Source: Ricinus communis | Taxonomy: Eukaryota > Streptophyta > Magnoliopsida > Malpighiales > Euphorbiaceae | Length of the DNA: 64,000 bases | Assembly: GCF_019578655.1 (NCBI RefSeq) | Contig: NC_063264.1 | Span: 10,767,213-10,831,212, forward strand | Direction: 5' to 3' | Shown here: piece after piece, positions 10,682 through 23,097 of the stretch | Layout of the letters: every line of letters begins with the position of its first letter | Position numbering within the stretch: position 1 is the first letter of the stretch | Translations under genes and position numbers: made by a program | The notes under the pieces: model-generated | Seen by the model: only the letters and a program-made list of their open reading frames with translations | Databases searched by the model: none | Told to the model about the DNA's origin: nothing

Positions 10682-11366
10682 TCAACATCTATAGGCCTTC
10701 TTTCCCTTTTTCTCCTTAGACTTACTCTTAGTAGCCTTAGAATGTTCTACCATTAGAACTTTTCCATTTTTCTTATTTATGGTGCCCTCCATAGTTTTTA
10801 ACAATTAATAAGTTTGGGTATTGTAGTATCTAACTTATTCATATGAAAGCTCATAATAAACTGCGAATAACTATTAGGTAGAGATTGCAAAATTAAGTGT
10901 TTACTTAATTCATGGTCCATCAGAAAACTAAAATGCTCTAGATGTTCCATATATCCAAGCATCTTTAGTATATGTACATTCATAGATGTACATTCATCCA
11001 TCTTGCATCGAAACAATTCCTTTAAGGTCTCATACCTTTCAGTCCTTAACTGCTCATCAAACATTTCCTTCAAATATAAGATGATAGTTAGAGCATCCAC
11101 ATTTTCATGTTATCTTTGTAGTTCGAAAGTCATACTTCCTACATCACACTAACAACTTGGTCATTATCTTCCTGATGCTTTTTGTACTCTTGGACCACCT
11201 CCTCAGGTGCATCTTCGATAAGGAGATGCAATAAAGATGTGTCTAACATATAAAGCTGCTTTTCTTATTTGAGAACAATCCTCACATTTTGATGCCAATA
11301 AAGAAAGTTCGGCCCAGTAAGCTTGTTGGTATCAAGGATACTATGCAAAGATAGATTGCCATTCAT
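10682..11366 (-). pseudogene. Ty1/copia gag relic
   Basis: On the minus strand an ATG at 11366 opens MNGNLSLHSILDTNKLTGPN followed by FLYWHQNVRIVLK, the usual start of plant copia gag. After stops and a frame change the conserved core continues: FELQR, then MDALTIILYLKEMFDEQ (about 11100), the UBN2-type gag domain, RCKM, ILKMLGYMEHLE and LILQSLPNSYSQFIMSFHMN (about 10850). A Lys-rich tail ends at a TGA at 10682-10684. The protein would have formed the particle shell. At least three stops and one frameshift make it dead. No copia protease, integrase or RT follows, so the element has been truncated downstream of gag. Confidence 0.8.
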
Positions 11367-12960
11367 CTTTTCTAATAACCTTCCAATATAAAGATAAATG
11401 AATATAAGTTCATTTATTCAAGTAACTAGTAAAGGTCTTGCAACTCGTTACTTAACTCCCACTATTTATCGATACGAATCACTAGCCCTCACTATAAATT
11501 CAGGATACTAATAATTTAGTTGTTCCTAGTGAGCTAAAATCCCATCTGTTTTAATATGACCTTGAGTTTGCTCAACAAATCATATTAAAATAAATTAGGT
11601 AGATAGCTATTTGTCAATTGTACCTCTATACAACTTCTAGATCAATTAGGTGAAAATAACATTTTTCTAAACATATATTACGAGTTCTAGACATCATATA
11701 TGTTTCATTTAATTCATGTCTCTATCTTCATATAATCAAGCTTTAACGCATCTAAGTAAGACCTATCAATTAAAATAGATAACATACCAAGGTAATAGCC
11801 AACCTTGAGTTTGCTCAACAAATTGACCTATGAACAAGGCTCTCGTTCTTATTTTAATTATGGAAGGCAACTTAATCATTTTCTTAACATATGACTTAAT
11901 ATTGAACAAGGGATTTATTAAAAAATGGTGATTAAGGTCTCATGCTTTGGCATGAATATACAAATATCAAATGTAAGAGTTTCATGCTTTGGCATGATCA
12001 TGCATATATCATACATCACATATACAATATAAGCCAAGTACATGAAACTACTATGGATGATTATGGACTTCCTAAACTAGTTATCTCGAGCCAATAGAGA
12101 TAACTAGATGGTCAAAACCTAGGTATCATCGTCATGATCTTCAAGTCTTGAAGCAATATTCCCTTCATCTCCATTTGGTGCCATATTTCCATCTAGATTA
12201 CAAAATAAAATCTATCTAACTAATCTAAAACTATATACAACATTTACATAAGATTTAGAGAAACCTTGAGTTGCATTCAAGGGTAGTTAGATGAGAAAAG
12301 AATTTTATAACTTACAGAAGTTTAGAGAAAGGCAAGGAACGTAGTCTTTATTTCAAAAATACCAAATCAAAACATTCAACCATTCAACACAATTACATTG
12401 GTCTTTATAGTCCATAATTATCCATCAAATGCCAAATATAATCATATTATATAAAGCATATAAAAGAATCAAGATAGCATAATTCAGGTTATTTGATCAA
12501 TGCATGCAATTAGGACAAAATGGAGTATGAAAAATTAAAATAATTAAATCATATTCAAAAATAAAAATTCTCCATATTTTAGAGTGTAACTTTCGGTGAA
12601 AATAAAAAAAATTAGGACATAAAGTCAACCTTTGACTAAACAAACTTTACTAATCCTAGTCATACTAGAAAACCAAGATTTAATCTTAGTTGAAAAAAGT
12701 TATAGAGAATTAATAACATCAGATTTAATTAATAACTAATTCCCTTTGAAATATTCTTAATTTTAATCTTGTGTCCTTTTAGGATACAAAGTCAAACATT
12801 AAGACATAAAGTTAAACATATATTTTAATTACGATAAAAAACCTAGTCATACTAGGACATTAAGACATAAGTCCTAAGTTAACAATAATTAACGAGAAAC
12901 TTTATTTAATTAAATCAAACTTAAAAAACAAAATTCCCTTTAATTCCTTAAATTTCATGC
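11367..12960. other. Non-coding AT-rich stretch upstream of the copia gag relic
   Basis: No coding sequence or LTR pair is recognised. By position the first part may be the 5' leader of the copia element, but no initiator-Met primer site is visible. Two short repeats stand out: CCTTGAGTTTGCTCAACAAA occurs near 11561 and again near 11801, and the self-complementary TCATGCTTTGGCATGA occurs at 11940-11955 and 11982-11997. Confidence 0.4.
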
Positions 12961-13154
12961 ATGTCTAAGTTGAGTCTTGTGCCTTGTTGGGGTAGCTTGG
13001 GTTTCGTTTCTCTAATTTAGAGGGGTGTGGAGGTGTGTGTCTTGCTGTGGTGATTTGGTGGCTGGTGGTGTGGTTCTGCTTTTATTAGCCATTTTTTGCA
13101 TTTACTATCTAGAGTTAGGGAAGTTGAAAGTTCTCTTATCTCTTTTCCTTCATA

Positions 13155-15049
13155 ATGGAGGAGAACGTTACTCAATGCAAGGATGATTACATCCAAGATA
13201 TCATTCAGAGAACTCCAAATCTGAAGTGTACTCAGCACACTCTTCAGTTATAACAAAACATTAATATGGACTCCCGTTTGTTTGAGAAGCTGTTGGTGGG
13301 GAAGGTACTCACTTTCAAGAACTTAAATGTTAATATAGTCAAATTTGTGATATCCAATTTTGGAAACTATCAGGAGAAGTTTTGGTCCATAAGCATAAGC
13401 AAAACATATTTATATTTCATTTTTGGAATGAGGAGGATAAGAGATGGGTGTTAAATGGAGCTCCTTGGATGGTGCTCATAGAGTGGCCAACATAAACTCC
13501 TATTGATTAGCTGGCTTTTTTGAAGTGTCCATAATTTAGCTCTAGATGAAATCAATTGGGGCAATGCTTGTGCTATCAGTAAACTTTTGGGGGATTTTAT
13601 GACAACGGATTATCTAAGTCCTATATTTGGGTATGAGTGTGTTCTGAGGATAAGAGTGGCCTTGAATATAGAGGAGCCTCTATGATTGGGTTTCTTCAAT
13701 GATAAAAGTAAGCATATGAAGGGGTTCTCAGAGTCTGATCAAATACCCTTCAACTATGAACAATTACCAAAGTTATGTTTTCTATGTGGAAGAATAGGTC
13801 ACATATTGAAGATGTGCCCATTCTAAGATGATGAGAATATGCAAAAGCTTTTAGAGTTTGGTAACTTAAAGTATAATGCATCTATAAGGAGTCTGATGAT
13901 GGTAGTTCCTATAGGAATCCTAGACATCGTTAGTTACAGCTATAGAGGCTCAATTGAAGGAAATAGAAATAGAGAGGAAAGAGCAAAAGCATAACATACT
14001 GAGGATGATATAATGAAGGAGGCTGATTCGCGAAAGAGCAGGGGATCATAGGAGTTGGCACTCCATGTACCGTTTAGAGAAGGTGTGTTAGGTAGTGACC
14101 AGGGATCACGTGCGGGTAGGAGGCTCAAGGAGAAGTACTAAAGGATGATGTTTGGCAGTGTCAGTTTATTATTTCCCAAAACCTGTCATGATCATAAACA
14201 TTTTTTCACATGCAAATCCAATCAAATTTAAAGAGGAATCTTCCAAGATGGTATAGGACCATATAAGGGACCTTATGATGAGGCTAGGCTAAATAAAGGA
14301 GAGAGTTTAAAAGGTAAAAAAGTGATGAGCCCAAGTGAGGAGTCCAATACGAAAAAAGAGGATAAGAGTTTGGAGGGGTATAAGTGGATCCAAATTGGCT
14401 TTCCCTTATCAGCAAGCTAGAGGGGATAAAGATGCGGGCCTTAGGTTTAAGAAAACCTAGAGATTTTAAGAGATTCAGAAGCTCAAACCATCAAATTAGA
14501 GCTTTAGCCAATCTATTGGGATGGGTTGTTGGGGAGCCTATCACTATTAGCGAACTTTAGACCAATGGTTGTTATTAAGATAGACAGCTCTAGGTTAGCC
14601 CTACAAGTGTCAATGGAATGTATTGTGGTGGGCTTGGGTGGAGGATCCATGGCTCCCTCATCTAAAATGACTTTAATTGGTTTCTTAAAGAAGATAAGAA
14701 TTAAGCAACTGGCTAGAGAGAAAAAAATTGTAAGGATTAAAAAGATACACTCAGAGGCAGGAGTGGGGAAATTAGCATCAGAGTCAAAGGTGACTGCAAT
14801 GAATAATAGGGTAGCAACCTTGAGAATTATGAAGGCGTTAGTGGCTCGCCTAAAGCCATAAAAAAACCATGGGTTGGGTCTATTGGAACTACCAAGGATG
14901 AACGGTCCTTAACAGTTCATCACCTTAAGAGCTTGATTCAAGCCTACCATCGTCGAGTGGTGTTTATGGATGAAATTAAAAGGAATAGTAATTATTTAGA
15001 TTTTCGTAAACACAATTTTAGGTTTAGTAATAGTTTTGTTGTGGAGGCT
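13155..15049 (+). pseudogene. L1-type LINE relic: ORF1 and start of endonuclease
   Basis: The sequence from about 12961 is GT-rich, as in many plant LINE leaders, and an ATG lies at 13155. The ORF1 relic holds LVGKVLTFKNLN (about 13290), then in another frame FWNEEDKRWVLNGAPWM (about 13420), the DUF4283 core, LRIRVALNIEEPL (about 13650) and a zinc knuckle LCFLCGRIGHILKMC (about 13775), characteristic of plant L1 ORF1 RNA-binding proteins. After a degraded tail, ERSLTVHHLKSLIQAYHRRV (about 14900) matches the start of the LINE endonuclease. Endonuclease remainder and RT are missing because the Athila LTR begins at 15050. Many frameshifts and stops. The endonuclease call is less secure than the ORF1 call. 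Confidence 0.75.
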
Positions 15050-16525
15050 TGATAAGCATCATACGACACATGTTTTCATGCCCGATTGTTCACATTTTTA
15101 TACATGATTATCCCGTTTTATGCTAGAATCACCTGTCTTTTGTTTCCCTTTTCGTTTCAGGTCATTTTCGAAGGACACCATCAGTAATTGAGGGAAATAC
15201 GTGTGATTACGGAGCAAAATCCATCAAATTGGGCGAGAACAAGCACCCCGAGGGTTGAGCACGGCCTGGACTCTGGCCGTGCTGAATTATCAAGAGGCTA
15301 TCCCCAATTGTGCCATTTCAGCACGACTTCCATAGCCACCACGGCCTCCAGCACGGCCTGTGGTGGATCAGCATCGCCTTGGGCACGATCTAGAAGGAGT
15401 CAGCACCGGCTTGGGCACGGCCTGTGGTGGCTCAGCACAACAGACTCCACAGATTTAGCACCGCCTGGACTCCGGCCGTGCTGAATCAACTATATAGGCG
15501 ATTTTGAATTCTAATTGAAGAGGACGATTTTTGGACTCAATTCCAAGACACACACTTAATCAAATATTTCCTATACCTCAATTGTAGACCTGGAGAGATC
15601 AATTTTCATCAATTGAAGTGGGGATTCCACTTATTCCAACATCGAATTGAAGATCAAGACAAACTTTAGGAGCATTCAAGAGGCAACTAGGGTTTGAGAT
15701 TTTGAATTTGCAAATTTAGGGTTTCTTATTCAGCTTGAAAGAGAAGGGTGTACATACCTTTAATTTGTTTTTCCTTATTTTATTCTTTAATTGCTTTGAC
15801 TATGAACATGAGCGGCTAGATATTTTAAATCCATTAGGGTTCACCTTTGTTGATGGATTATGCTTAATTGTTAGTTTTTTATAATTATCATTCTTGCAAT
15901 CTTCTTACTATTCAGTAATAAAAGTTTGATGTAGTTAATTTGAGACGTTGGATTAATTGTTTATTAGGTTGTTTCTTGACATTGAGAAATGCTTGTTACA
16001 ACTGGATTTTGAATAGTAAGGACTGGTAGTTAACACTTAGAGATGAGGTTAATTTACTCGCCGGATTAAGAACTAACAACTCTTAATAGCCTTAAATCAT
16101 ACTTAATGCTAATTTGTAGTAATCTGATAGGAAGAGATTCCATTAGGTTAGTGCAGGTTTAGGAATCCGGTAAGCTCGAGAAAGGAACCGGGATTCAATT
16201 CAGGATTTAGGCACGGGTAAGCAAGATCGGCAATCCATAAAATTCATCTTTAGAATTCCATCACTTAGGCTCCCTTTTGGATTTATTTCTCTCGTTACAA
16301 TTGTCTTTTAATTGTCCATTGTTGTCCTTCATTTACTTAATTGCACTCAAAACCATTAGCTGGTATGTTAGAACTTTCACACGCTATTTCAGACTAGATA
16401 ACATAGCAAGCAGCAGTAACTCTAGGTTCACCCGATCTCCAGGGATACGACCTTGATACTCACTAGTGCTAGGCTGCATCGATAGGTTCACTACCTTAGG
16501 TGTAGGTTGCATAAAGAGCCCATCA
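15050..16525 (+). repeat. 5' LTR of the Athila element (1476 bp)
   Basis: Starts TGATAAGCATCATACGACAC directly after LINE sequence and ends CCCATCA just before the primer site. It shares plan and scattered text with the LTR at 3455-4973 (GGATACGACCTTGATACTC near the end), but is clearly diverged from it, so it is a different subfamily. Confidence 0.85.
15258..15497 (+). promoter_or_regulatory. LTR core promoter: GC-rich inverted repeats and TATA box
   Basis: AGCACGGCC (15258-15266) and GGCCGTGCT (15275-15283) form a perfect inverted repeat with an 8-base spacer. Further CACGGCC and GGCCGTGCTGA copies continue to 15485. A TATA box (CTATATAGG, 15489-15497) follows directly. The same arrangement is found in the LTRs at 3455-4973 and 24802-26283. 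Confidence 0.6.
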
Positions 16526-16530
16526 AGTTT

Positions 16531-16551
16531 TTGGAGCCGTTCTTACGGGGA
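16531..16551 (+). other. Degraded tRNA-Asp primer binding site
   Basis: TTGGAGCCGTTCTTACGGGG follows the LTR by five bases. It keeps the outline of the tRNA-Asp complement (TGGCGCCGTTGCCGGGGA) with several changes in the middle. Confidence 0.7.
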
Positions 16552-16698
16552 GTCAGAATCGCGGAACTAGAGTGAATTGTTTTGTGTTAATTTAGTCATT
16601 ATTTATTTTATTCATTTATTCTTTAATTTTATTATTATTTATTATTATATTATTTTTGTTGATCGGTGGTTGTGTGGACTTTCGGTTTCAGGTAGTTT

Positions 16699-18118
16699 AT
16701 GACCAGGAGCTCAAACTCGAATCTTATAGAGCCTCTATCTGATCCAGAACGATCCCTCAGACTCTTAAGGAAGTGGTTGCAAATAGAAGAGGAGGAGATT
16801 GAGGTTGAGGTACCTGTGGATAGACTAGACACAATGGAAAACCATGACCCCCACGCCGATGAGGATCAGAGGACGATGTACGAGTTTGCTCGACCATCTT
16901 TGGATGGGACGAAAACTAGTATAGTCAGACCTGCTGTAGCGGCCAACAATTTTGAGATAAAGGCCAATGTTATCCAGATGATCCAACAAAGCGTGCAGTT
17001 TGGAGGATTACCCAGCGAGGATCCCAATGCACATATCTCCAACTTTTTAGAGATTTGTGACACATTCAAAATAAATGGAACAACCGATGATGCCATTCGG
17101 CTGAGATTGTTTCCATTTTCTTTGAGGGATAGAGCAAAGAGATGGTTACAATCTCTTCCACAATGACGATCACTACACCGGAAGGCGTTGGTACGAAAAA
17201 TTTTTATATAAGTATTTTCCTCCTGCTAAAACTGCTAAACTTAGAAATGACATATCTTCTTTTGTGCAGTTGGATGATGAAAGCATGTACGATGCATGGG
17301 AGAGATTTAAAGATCTTTTGAGATGTTGCCCACATCATGGATTGCCAGTGTGGATGCAGGTTCAGACCTTCTACAATGGGTTGAACCTCGCAACGAGGCG
17401 ATGGTGGATGCTGCGGCGGTGGGCGCTAAACAAGAAGACGCGAGCAAGCTCGGGAACTTGATAGAGGAAATGGCCATGAACAACTATCAGTGGCAATCCT
17501 CTAGGAGCCGACCAGGAAGACAAGGAGTGGTCAACTAAGTGGACTCTACAGCAGCCTTGGCAGCTCAAATAGAGCTTCTAGCCAAGAAGATCGACCAACT
17601 CAGGATGCCGGTTCACGTGAAGGCGTTGGGCTGCGAGTTTTGTGGTGGCCGCATTACGGTCGGTATCTGCGGGGAGGTATGTTGCTTCATCTTCTATTAG
17701 TTTTCCATCTAATTCTACTATATCTTCCCGATGTTGAACAGTTGATTATATGGGGAATGCCCCAAGACAGTAGAATAACCCCTACAAAGTAATACATACA
17801 ACCCTGGATGGCGCAATCACCCTAATTTCGGTTGGAGGAACAATAATGCCCGTGGTCGCCAGTTTCCAAAGACTTCATCAACGGCCACAACAACCACTGG
17901 GCCTACACAAGCTCCTCTTCCCAAGAAAAGAAGTCAAATTTAGAGGAGCTCATGATGAAGTTTGTGACATCTATGAAACAAGATTCCGTGGTGATAGTGC
18001 ACTTAGGAATCGGCAGGCCTCGATTCGAACTTGGAGACTCAAATTGACCAAATTTCTAAGATGCTTTCGGAGAGACCTTCGGATCGCTCCCTAGCACTAT
18101 GAGTCAAACTCGAGGGAG
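16699..18118 (+). pseudogene. Athila gag relic
   Basis: The first frame (16699-17163) has the capsid part: SIVRPAVAANNFEIKANVIQ, QFGGLPSEDPNAH, NFLEICDTFKINGTTDDAIR, RLRLFPFSLRDRAKRWL. After a frame change, DDESMYDAWERFKDLLRCCPHHGLP (from about 17270) and NLIEEMAMNNYQW (about 17456) continue the capsid. A degraded knuckle (CEFCGG, about 17633) is the expected zinc finger. The tail (LEELMMKFV, about 17937) parallels the same part of the minus-strand frame at 2088-3263. At least four frame changes and stops. The product would have formed the particle core and bound element RNA. Confidence 0.85.
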
Positions 18119-20840
18119 CATTGCAAAGCTATCACCTTGCGTTCAGGTAAGAATTTGACTAGTTCTTCGCCTTTAGCTGATAAGGATAATACAATCGTGC
18201 AGGTCGAGCCAGCTAAGGAAGGACCAGACCTTGAGATGGTAGAGAATGAAAGAAAGAAAGAAGACATGCAAAAGAGCCCTGTGTGGGAGCATCAGCCCCC
18301 GGTACCATATCCTGCAAGGTTGAGACGGGATATGGTGGACAAGCAATATGATAAGTTTCTTGACTTATTTAAGCGGTGAAAATTAACTTACCTTTTGTTG
18401 AGGCAATTTCACAGATGCCGAAATACGCCAAGTTCTTAAAGGAGATTTTGAGCAACAAGAAGAAGTTGGAGGATCTTGGTCAGGTGGTGCTTAATGAGGA
18501 GTGTTCAGCTATTCTCCAGAACAAACTGCCACTCAAGCGACGAGATCCAGGGAGTTTTACTATCCCTTGTATGATTGGTGATTTATCAATTAGTGGTGCA
18601 TTGGGCTGATTTAGGAGCCGATTAACTTAATGCCCACTAGTTTATTTGCCAAATTAGGGTTGCATGAGCCAAAGCCTACTAGGATGAGTGTTCAATTAGC
18701 AGATAGGACTGTTAAAATTCCTAGAGGTATTGTTCAAGATGTACTTGTAAAGGTAGATAAATTTATCTTTCCTGTAGATTTTGTGGTAATGGATATGGAG
18801 GGTGATAGCACTGTGCCTCTTATACTGGGTAGGCCTTTCCTAGCTACATCGAGGGTTGTTATCGATGTAAGCGATGGAAAGCTTAAGCTTAGAGTTAATG
18901 ATGAGACCATTACCTTTGACCTGGCCACTTCCATGAGACAGTCACTGGACTATGATAATACTGTATGTTCTATTGATGTGATTGATGATGTGGTTGAGTC
19001 CCATTTACAAGAAATTTTATGTTCTGACCCTTTGCAAGTAGCATTAGCTGAGGATGAGGAGGAGTTGTCCAACGAGCAAGTGTTAGAGCAACGAGCAAGT
19101 GTTAGAGCAACACGCTGTTTTATTGGCTTTTGAGCCGAGCTTGTCAACTGATCCCTATCTTTTTCTTGACAGGTCTGGGGTGCGGAAAGTAAAGACTTCA
19201 TTCGAGGACCCACCAGTTTTAGAACTGAAGGAGTTACCGAGCCACTTGGTTTATGCCTTCCTGGATGAAGAGAAGCGCTTACCAGTAATCATAGCAGCCG
19301 ATCTAACTCCTGAAGAACAAGCCATGTTGTTGGAAGTTCTAAGGAAGTACAAGAAGGCCTTTGCTTTCAATATAGCCGATATCCTGGGCATAAATCCAAG
19401 TTTCTGCTCTCATAAGATTTCATTGGGGGACAGTTTCAGGCCAGTCGTTCAGCCTTAAAGACGACTCAATCCGAACATGAAAGAAGTGGTAAAGAAGGAG
19501 GTAATTAAACTTCTTGATGCAGGTTTGATATATCCCATTTCTGACAGTTCGTGGGTTAGTCCTGTGCAGGTTGTACCCAAGAAAGGAGGCATTACAGTGG
19601 TAAGGAATGAGAAGGATGAGCTGATCCCGACTCGGACGGTAACAGGCTTTCGAGTTTGCATTGATTACCGTAGGCTTAATGATGCAACTCGGAAGGACCA
19701 CTTTCCTCTTCCTTTCATTGATCAGATGATTTAACGTTTAGCAGGTCACATGTTTTATTGTTTTCTTGATGGCTTTTCAGGTTACTTTCAGATTCCTATT
19801 GCATCTGAGGACCAAGAGAAGACTACCTTCACCTACCCTTATGGGACGTTTGCTTATAGACGGATGCCATTCGGACTGTGTAATGCACCAGCTACATTTC
19901 AGCGGTGCATGATGGCTATTTTTGAGGACATGATTGAGGAGTCTATGGAGGTATTTATGGATGACTTCTCTATTTTTGGTAATTCTTTCTCTCTTTGTTT
20001 GGAAAACCTTGAGCGCATGTTAGCTAGATGTATTGAGACTAACTTGGTACTAAACTGGGAAAAATGTCATTTCATGGTGAGAGAGGGGATTGTTTTAGGG
20101 CATAAGATCTCTCAGGCTGGGATGGAGGTGGATAGAGCTTAGGTAGAAGTAATATCTAAGCTACCTCCTCCTAGTTCACATTAAGGTCATAGGAGTTTTC
20201 TAGGCCATGCAGAGTTTTATAGGAGATTTATTAGAGATTTTTCTAAGATTGCTAGGCCCCTTACTCAATTATTAGTTAAGGATGTACCTTTTATTTTTTA
20301 TGATGCATGCGTGGTAGCTTTTGAGTTACTTAAGAAACTTCTAACTCTGACCCCAATCATGGTTTCTCCCGATTGGGGGCTGAACCGATGTGCGATGCTA
20401 GTGATTATGCAGTTGGAGCTGTGCTTGGACAGAGGATTGAAAAGAAGTTTCAACCCATTTACTACGCTAGCAAGACCTTGACAGGAGCCCAGGAACACTA
20501 CACCACCACAGAGAAGGAGTTATTGGTGGTTGTTTACGCCTTCGACAAGTTATTGGCGGAGTTATTGCCCAGGACCACTCGGCATTGAGGTACTTATTCC
20601 TGAAAAATGATGCGAAACCGAGATTGATTCGGTGGATTCTTTTGTTACAGGAATTTGACGTCGAGATCAAGAATAAGAAGGGCGCGGAGAATCTGGCAGC
20701 GGACCATTTATCGAGATTGGAAAATCCTCACTTAGATGCACTTGATGAGACGACCATAGATGATCGATTTCCAGAAGAACATTTGTATGTCACTTAGGTA
20801 TACATTGATACTCCCTGGTTTTCTGATTATGCTAACTATT
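18119..20840 (+). pseudogene. Athila pol relic: protease, RT, RNase H
   Basis: Begins with HCKAITLRSG (about 18125). The protease has FTIPCMIGDL (about 18558), the active-site DLGA (about 18608) followed immediately by a 2-base loss that shifts the frame, then INLMPTSLFAKLGL and a flap-like region. The leader to RT reads RLPVIIAADLTPEEQAML, LGINPSFCSHKI (about 19390). RT has KEVIKLLDAGLIYPISDSSW, VCIDYRRLND (about 19660), FLDGFSGYFQIPI, MPFGLCNAPATFQ and the catalytic VFMDDFSIFG (about 19950), with stops at 19458 and 19734. RNase H keeps CDASDYAVGAVLGQ (about 20390), ASKTLTGAQEHYTTTEKELL and ENLAADHLSRLENP (about 20690), with a gap in between. Integrase is absent. Non-functional. Confidence 0.9.
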
Positions 20841-21267
20841 TGGTTGCTAGGGTCGTATTTAATGAACTTGTTCTTGTAATAAGCACCCGTATGCTTATCT
20901 TAGAATCCCTATTCCCTAACCTCATGAGATAGATTTTTTACTTCATAAGTAAGTGATAACACATTATGGTAGTCTCGAGCATTTGATCAATATCTAATTC
21001 TTGATCAAACATCGACTATGAATAAAGTTTAGGAACATATGTAATGAGAACCTTATCATTATAAACTTGCTTTATAATTTCTCTTACATTTATGTTTACT
21101 TTCCATGGTGTTCATCTCTAACGGTTTGGATTATTCCTTAATAATACCTGGCTACTCGTACCATTATAGTCGAATAATGCCTTCAGTATAATTGTTTGCC
21201 ATTAATTATGATGTATAAATTAACACAATCATATGATAACACTTTATCTTTAGGGCATACTCTAACA
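20841..21267. other. Unassigned stretch between Athila pol and family C repeats
   Basis: No coding sequence. AT-rich, not similar to family C or to the Athila integrase region, and it may be the debris of another element that replaced the 3' half of the Athila. Confidence 0.4.
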
Positions 21268-23097
21268 TCATAGGCAATAATCCAATGCTTGGACGAATGT
21301 AAAAAAAGAAAATTAGTTTATCAAGTATTTATATCATTCTCCAAATTATCATGGATGAATCTTTTAGAGGAAAAAGGAAATAATGAGAATTGAAGCACGA
21401 CCAAATATTCTGTTTCAAGATTAGCACCATTGAGGTCTCTATCATTCCTTGTTCCTCTAGACACGAGAACTTGATCACACATGGATTGGCATAAGGAATC
21501 ATGGGGAATGCATCTGGCAAGCTTAATCGGTGGCATTGAGGCTATACTTAATGATCAAGCGAGATGAGATGTAAATCCATTCACGTAAGTAATGAGAACC
21601 CATGTAGCATAAAGAATCCTACTCCAATAAGGAATCCTAATGATGCAAATCCTAGTTGCTCAAGCAATCATACTTTAACTAGGAGTCTTAATTCCATGAG
21701 GAATCCTAATCCAGCAAGGAGTCCATATGATTTTAGGAGTTGAAATGACAAAAGAAATCCTATTTCCATTAGGAATCCTAATCCAACTAGAAGTCCTAAT
21801 CCGATTCAAAGTCTAAGTGAGATTGGACTTAATAAAAAAAAAGGCCTCAAGATACTCTTATAAACTCAATCCAACATATGGAGGCATGATCAAGATAAGA
21901 TAAACCTAAAATAATCAATCTAAGCTATTTAGGGTCCAATACTCAAGGATGCATCGCATATCACTTGTTACTTAAGCGAAATTATCATGTTTATTATATG
22001 GACTAGGGTTGGTCGAATTTTAAGAGTTTTTGTTAATTTAAAGAAGTCTTTTAATACTTAGGAGTCTTGTTTTAAGTTATCTTTTTTAGTTTAGGAGTTC
22101 TATTTCTAGTCTTATTATTATTTATTTCCTTATCATTATAGAACTAGGGTTTTTTAAGGCTTTTATAAGCTAGTCTTTTATTCTTTATGAACTTGGTGAA
22201 TTTATCAAGTGAAAGCTTGGTATTTTACAAACTTAGTTTAATCTAAACTTATGTTTCTATTAAATAACCTTTAATTTATAATTAAGGTTCTTAAGTATGA
22301 GTTATTTAAGGGTCTTGTTGGGAGTTAGAGTTTTCTTACTTGATTAGGTGAACGATTCTTAGTGAAGACATCAACATTGAATAGGGGTTTGGCACAAGTT
22401 AGCCACATTTGTATCAGTAAGGAAGAAAATCATGTTGCTTTCCATTAATCCAAGCAGGAATGAGCATGTTTTGATGTTTGGGAGGCATATAATGAAGTAC
22501 ATTAGGTTAGAGTGTTATTAGGTAAGCCCAAGCAATTTTCTCCATGTTTTCATTAAAGAATCATGGAAACATAATTGACAAGCTTGACCGATGGCATTGG
22601 GTCATGACTTAGTGATCAAGCAACATGAGACACAAATCCATCCTTGTAGGAAAGAAATCATGCTGCTTTTGATTAAAACAAGCAGGAATGCATGCGTTTT
22701 GATATTTAGGAGGCATATAATGAAGTATATTCGGTTGGAGTGTCATTAGGTACGCCCATGTAAATCGGCCCTTATTCTCATTAAGGAATCGTAGGAGTGT
22801 AATTGAGAAGCTTCATTGATGTTATTGGAGCATTACTTGATGATCAGGCAAGACGAGAGGCAAATCCATGCGCGTGTTGGAGAAATCATGTTCCTTTCAA
22901 TTAATCCAAGGGGGAATGCATACATTTTTTATGTCTGGGACACATATAGTGAAGTAATTTCACCAAAGTGTTATTAGATAGGTCCACGTGAATTTCTTCT
23001 TTTTTCATTAAGCTAGCTTATAAAATTTGGGACTATGAGAGTTGTTGGCCAGTTAACTCCTCTCTAATTCTTGATTTGACGTTAGTTTATTCATCTT
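21268..23097 (-). repeat. Family C repeats, reverse orientation, with three subrepeats
   Basis: Starts ATCATAGGCA then CCAATGCTTGGACGAATG and follows the family C reverse consensus. It is interrupted at 21590-22416 by a family B solo LTR. After it, a subunit of about 230 bp (starting CATTAA-GAATC-TGG, with AATCATG-TGCTTT and GCATATAATGAAGTA) recurs at about 22430, 22552 and 22786. It ends at an Athila fragment at 23098, after which family C resumes in the opposite orientation. Confidence 0.8.
21590..22416 (+). repeat. Family B solo LTR (827 bp) with 5-bp target duplication
   Basis: GTAAG at 21585-21589 and again at 22417-22421 flanks TAATGAGAACC...TTGTATCA. With the insert removed, the flanks rebuild uninterrupted family C sequence (TCACGTAAGGAAGAAAATC). 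The interior holds the AGGAATCCTA minisatellite, degraded, and the tail TTGGCACAAGTTAGCCACA shared with the other family B LTRs. No internal element sequence remains, as expected after LTR-LTR recombination. Confidence 0.85.

Larger units (their letters stand above)
15050..20840 (+). mobile_element. Athila-type LTR retrotransposon, 5' LTR through RNase H, integrase lost
   Basis: In order: 5' LTR (15050-16525), degraded tRNA-Asp primer site, gag, protease, reverse transcriptase and RNase H, all on the plus strand. Recognisable similarity stops near 20840, just after the RNase H and a short Leu/Phe-rich stretch. There is no integrase, 3' non-coding region or matching 3' LTR; the Athila LTR at 24802 is too different to be its partner. 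It interrupted a LINE at 15049. RT wording (TRTVTGFRVCIDYRRLN, VFMDDFSIFG) is typical of Athila. Confidence 0.85.
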
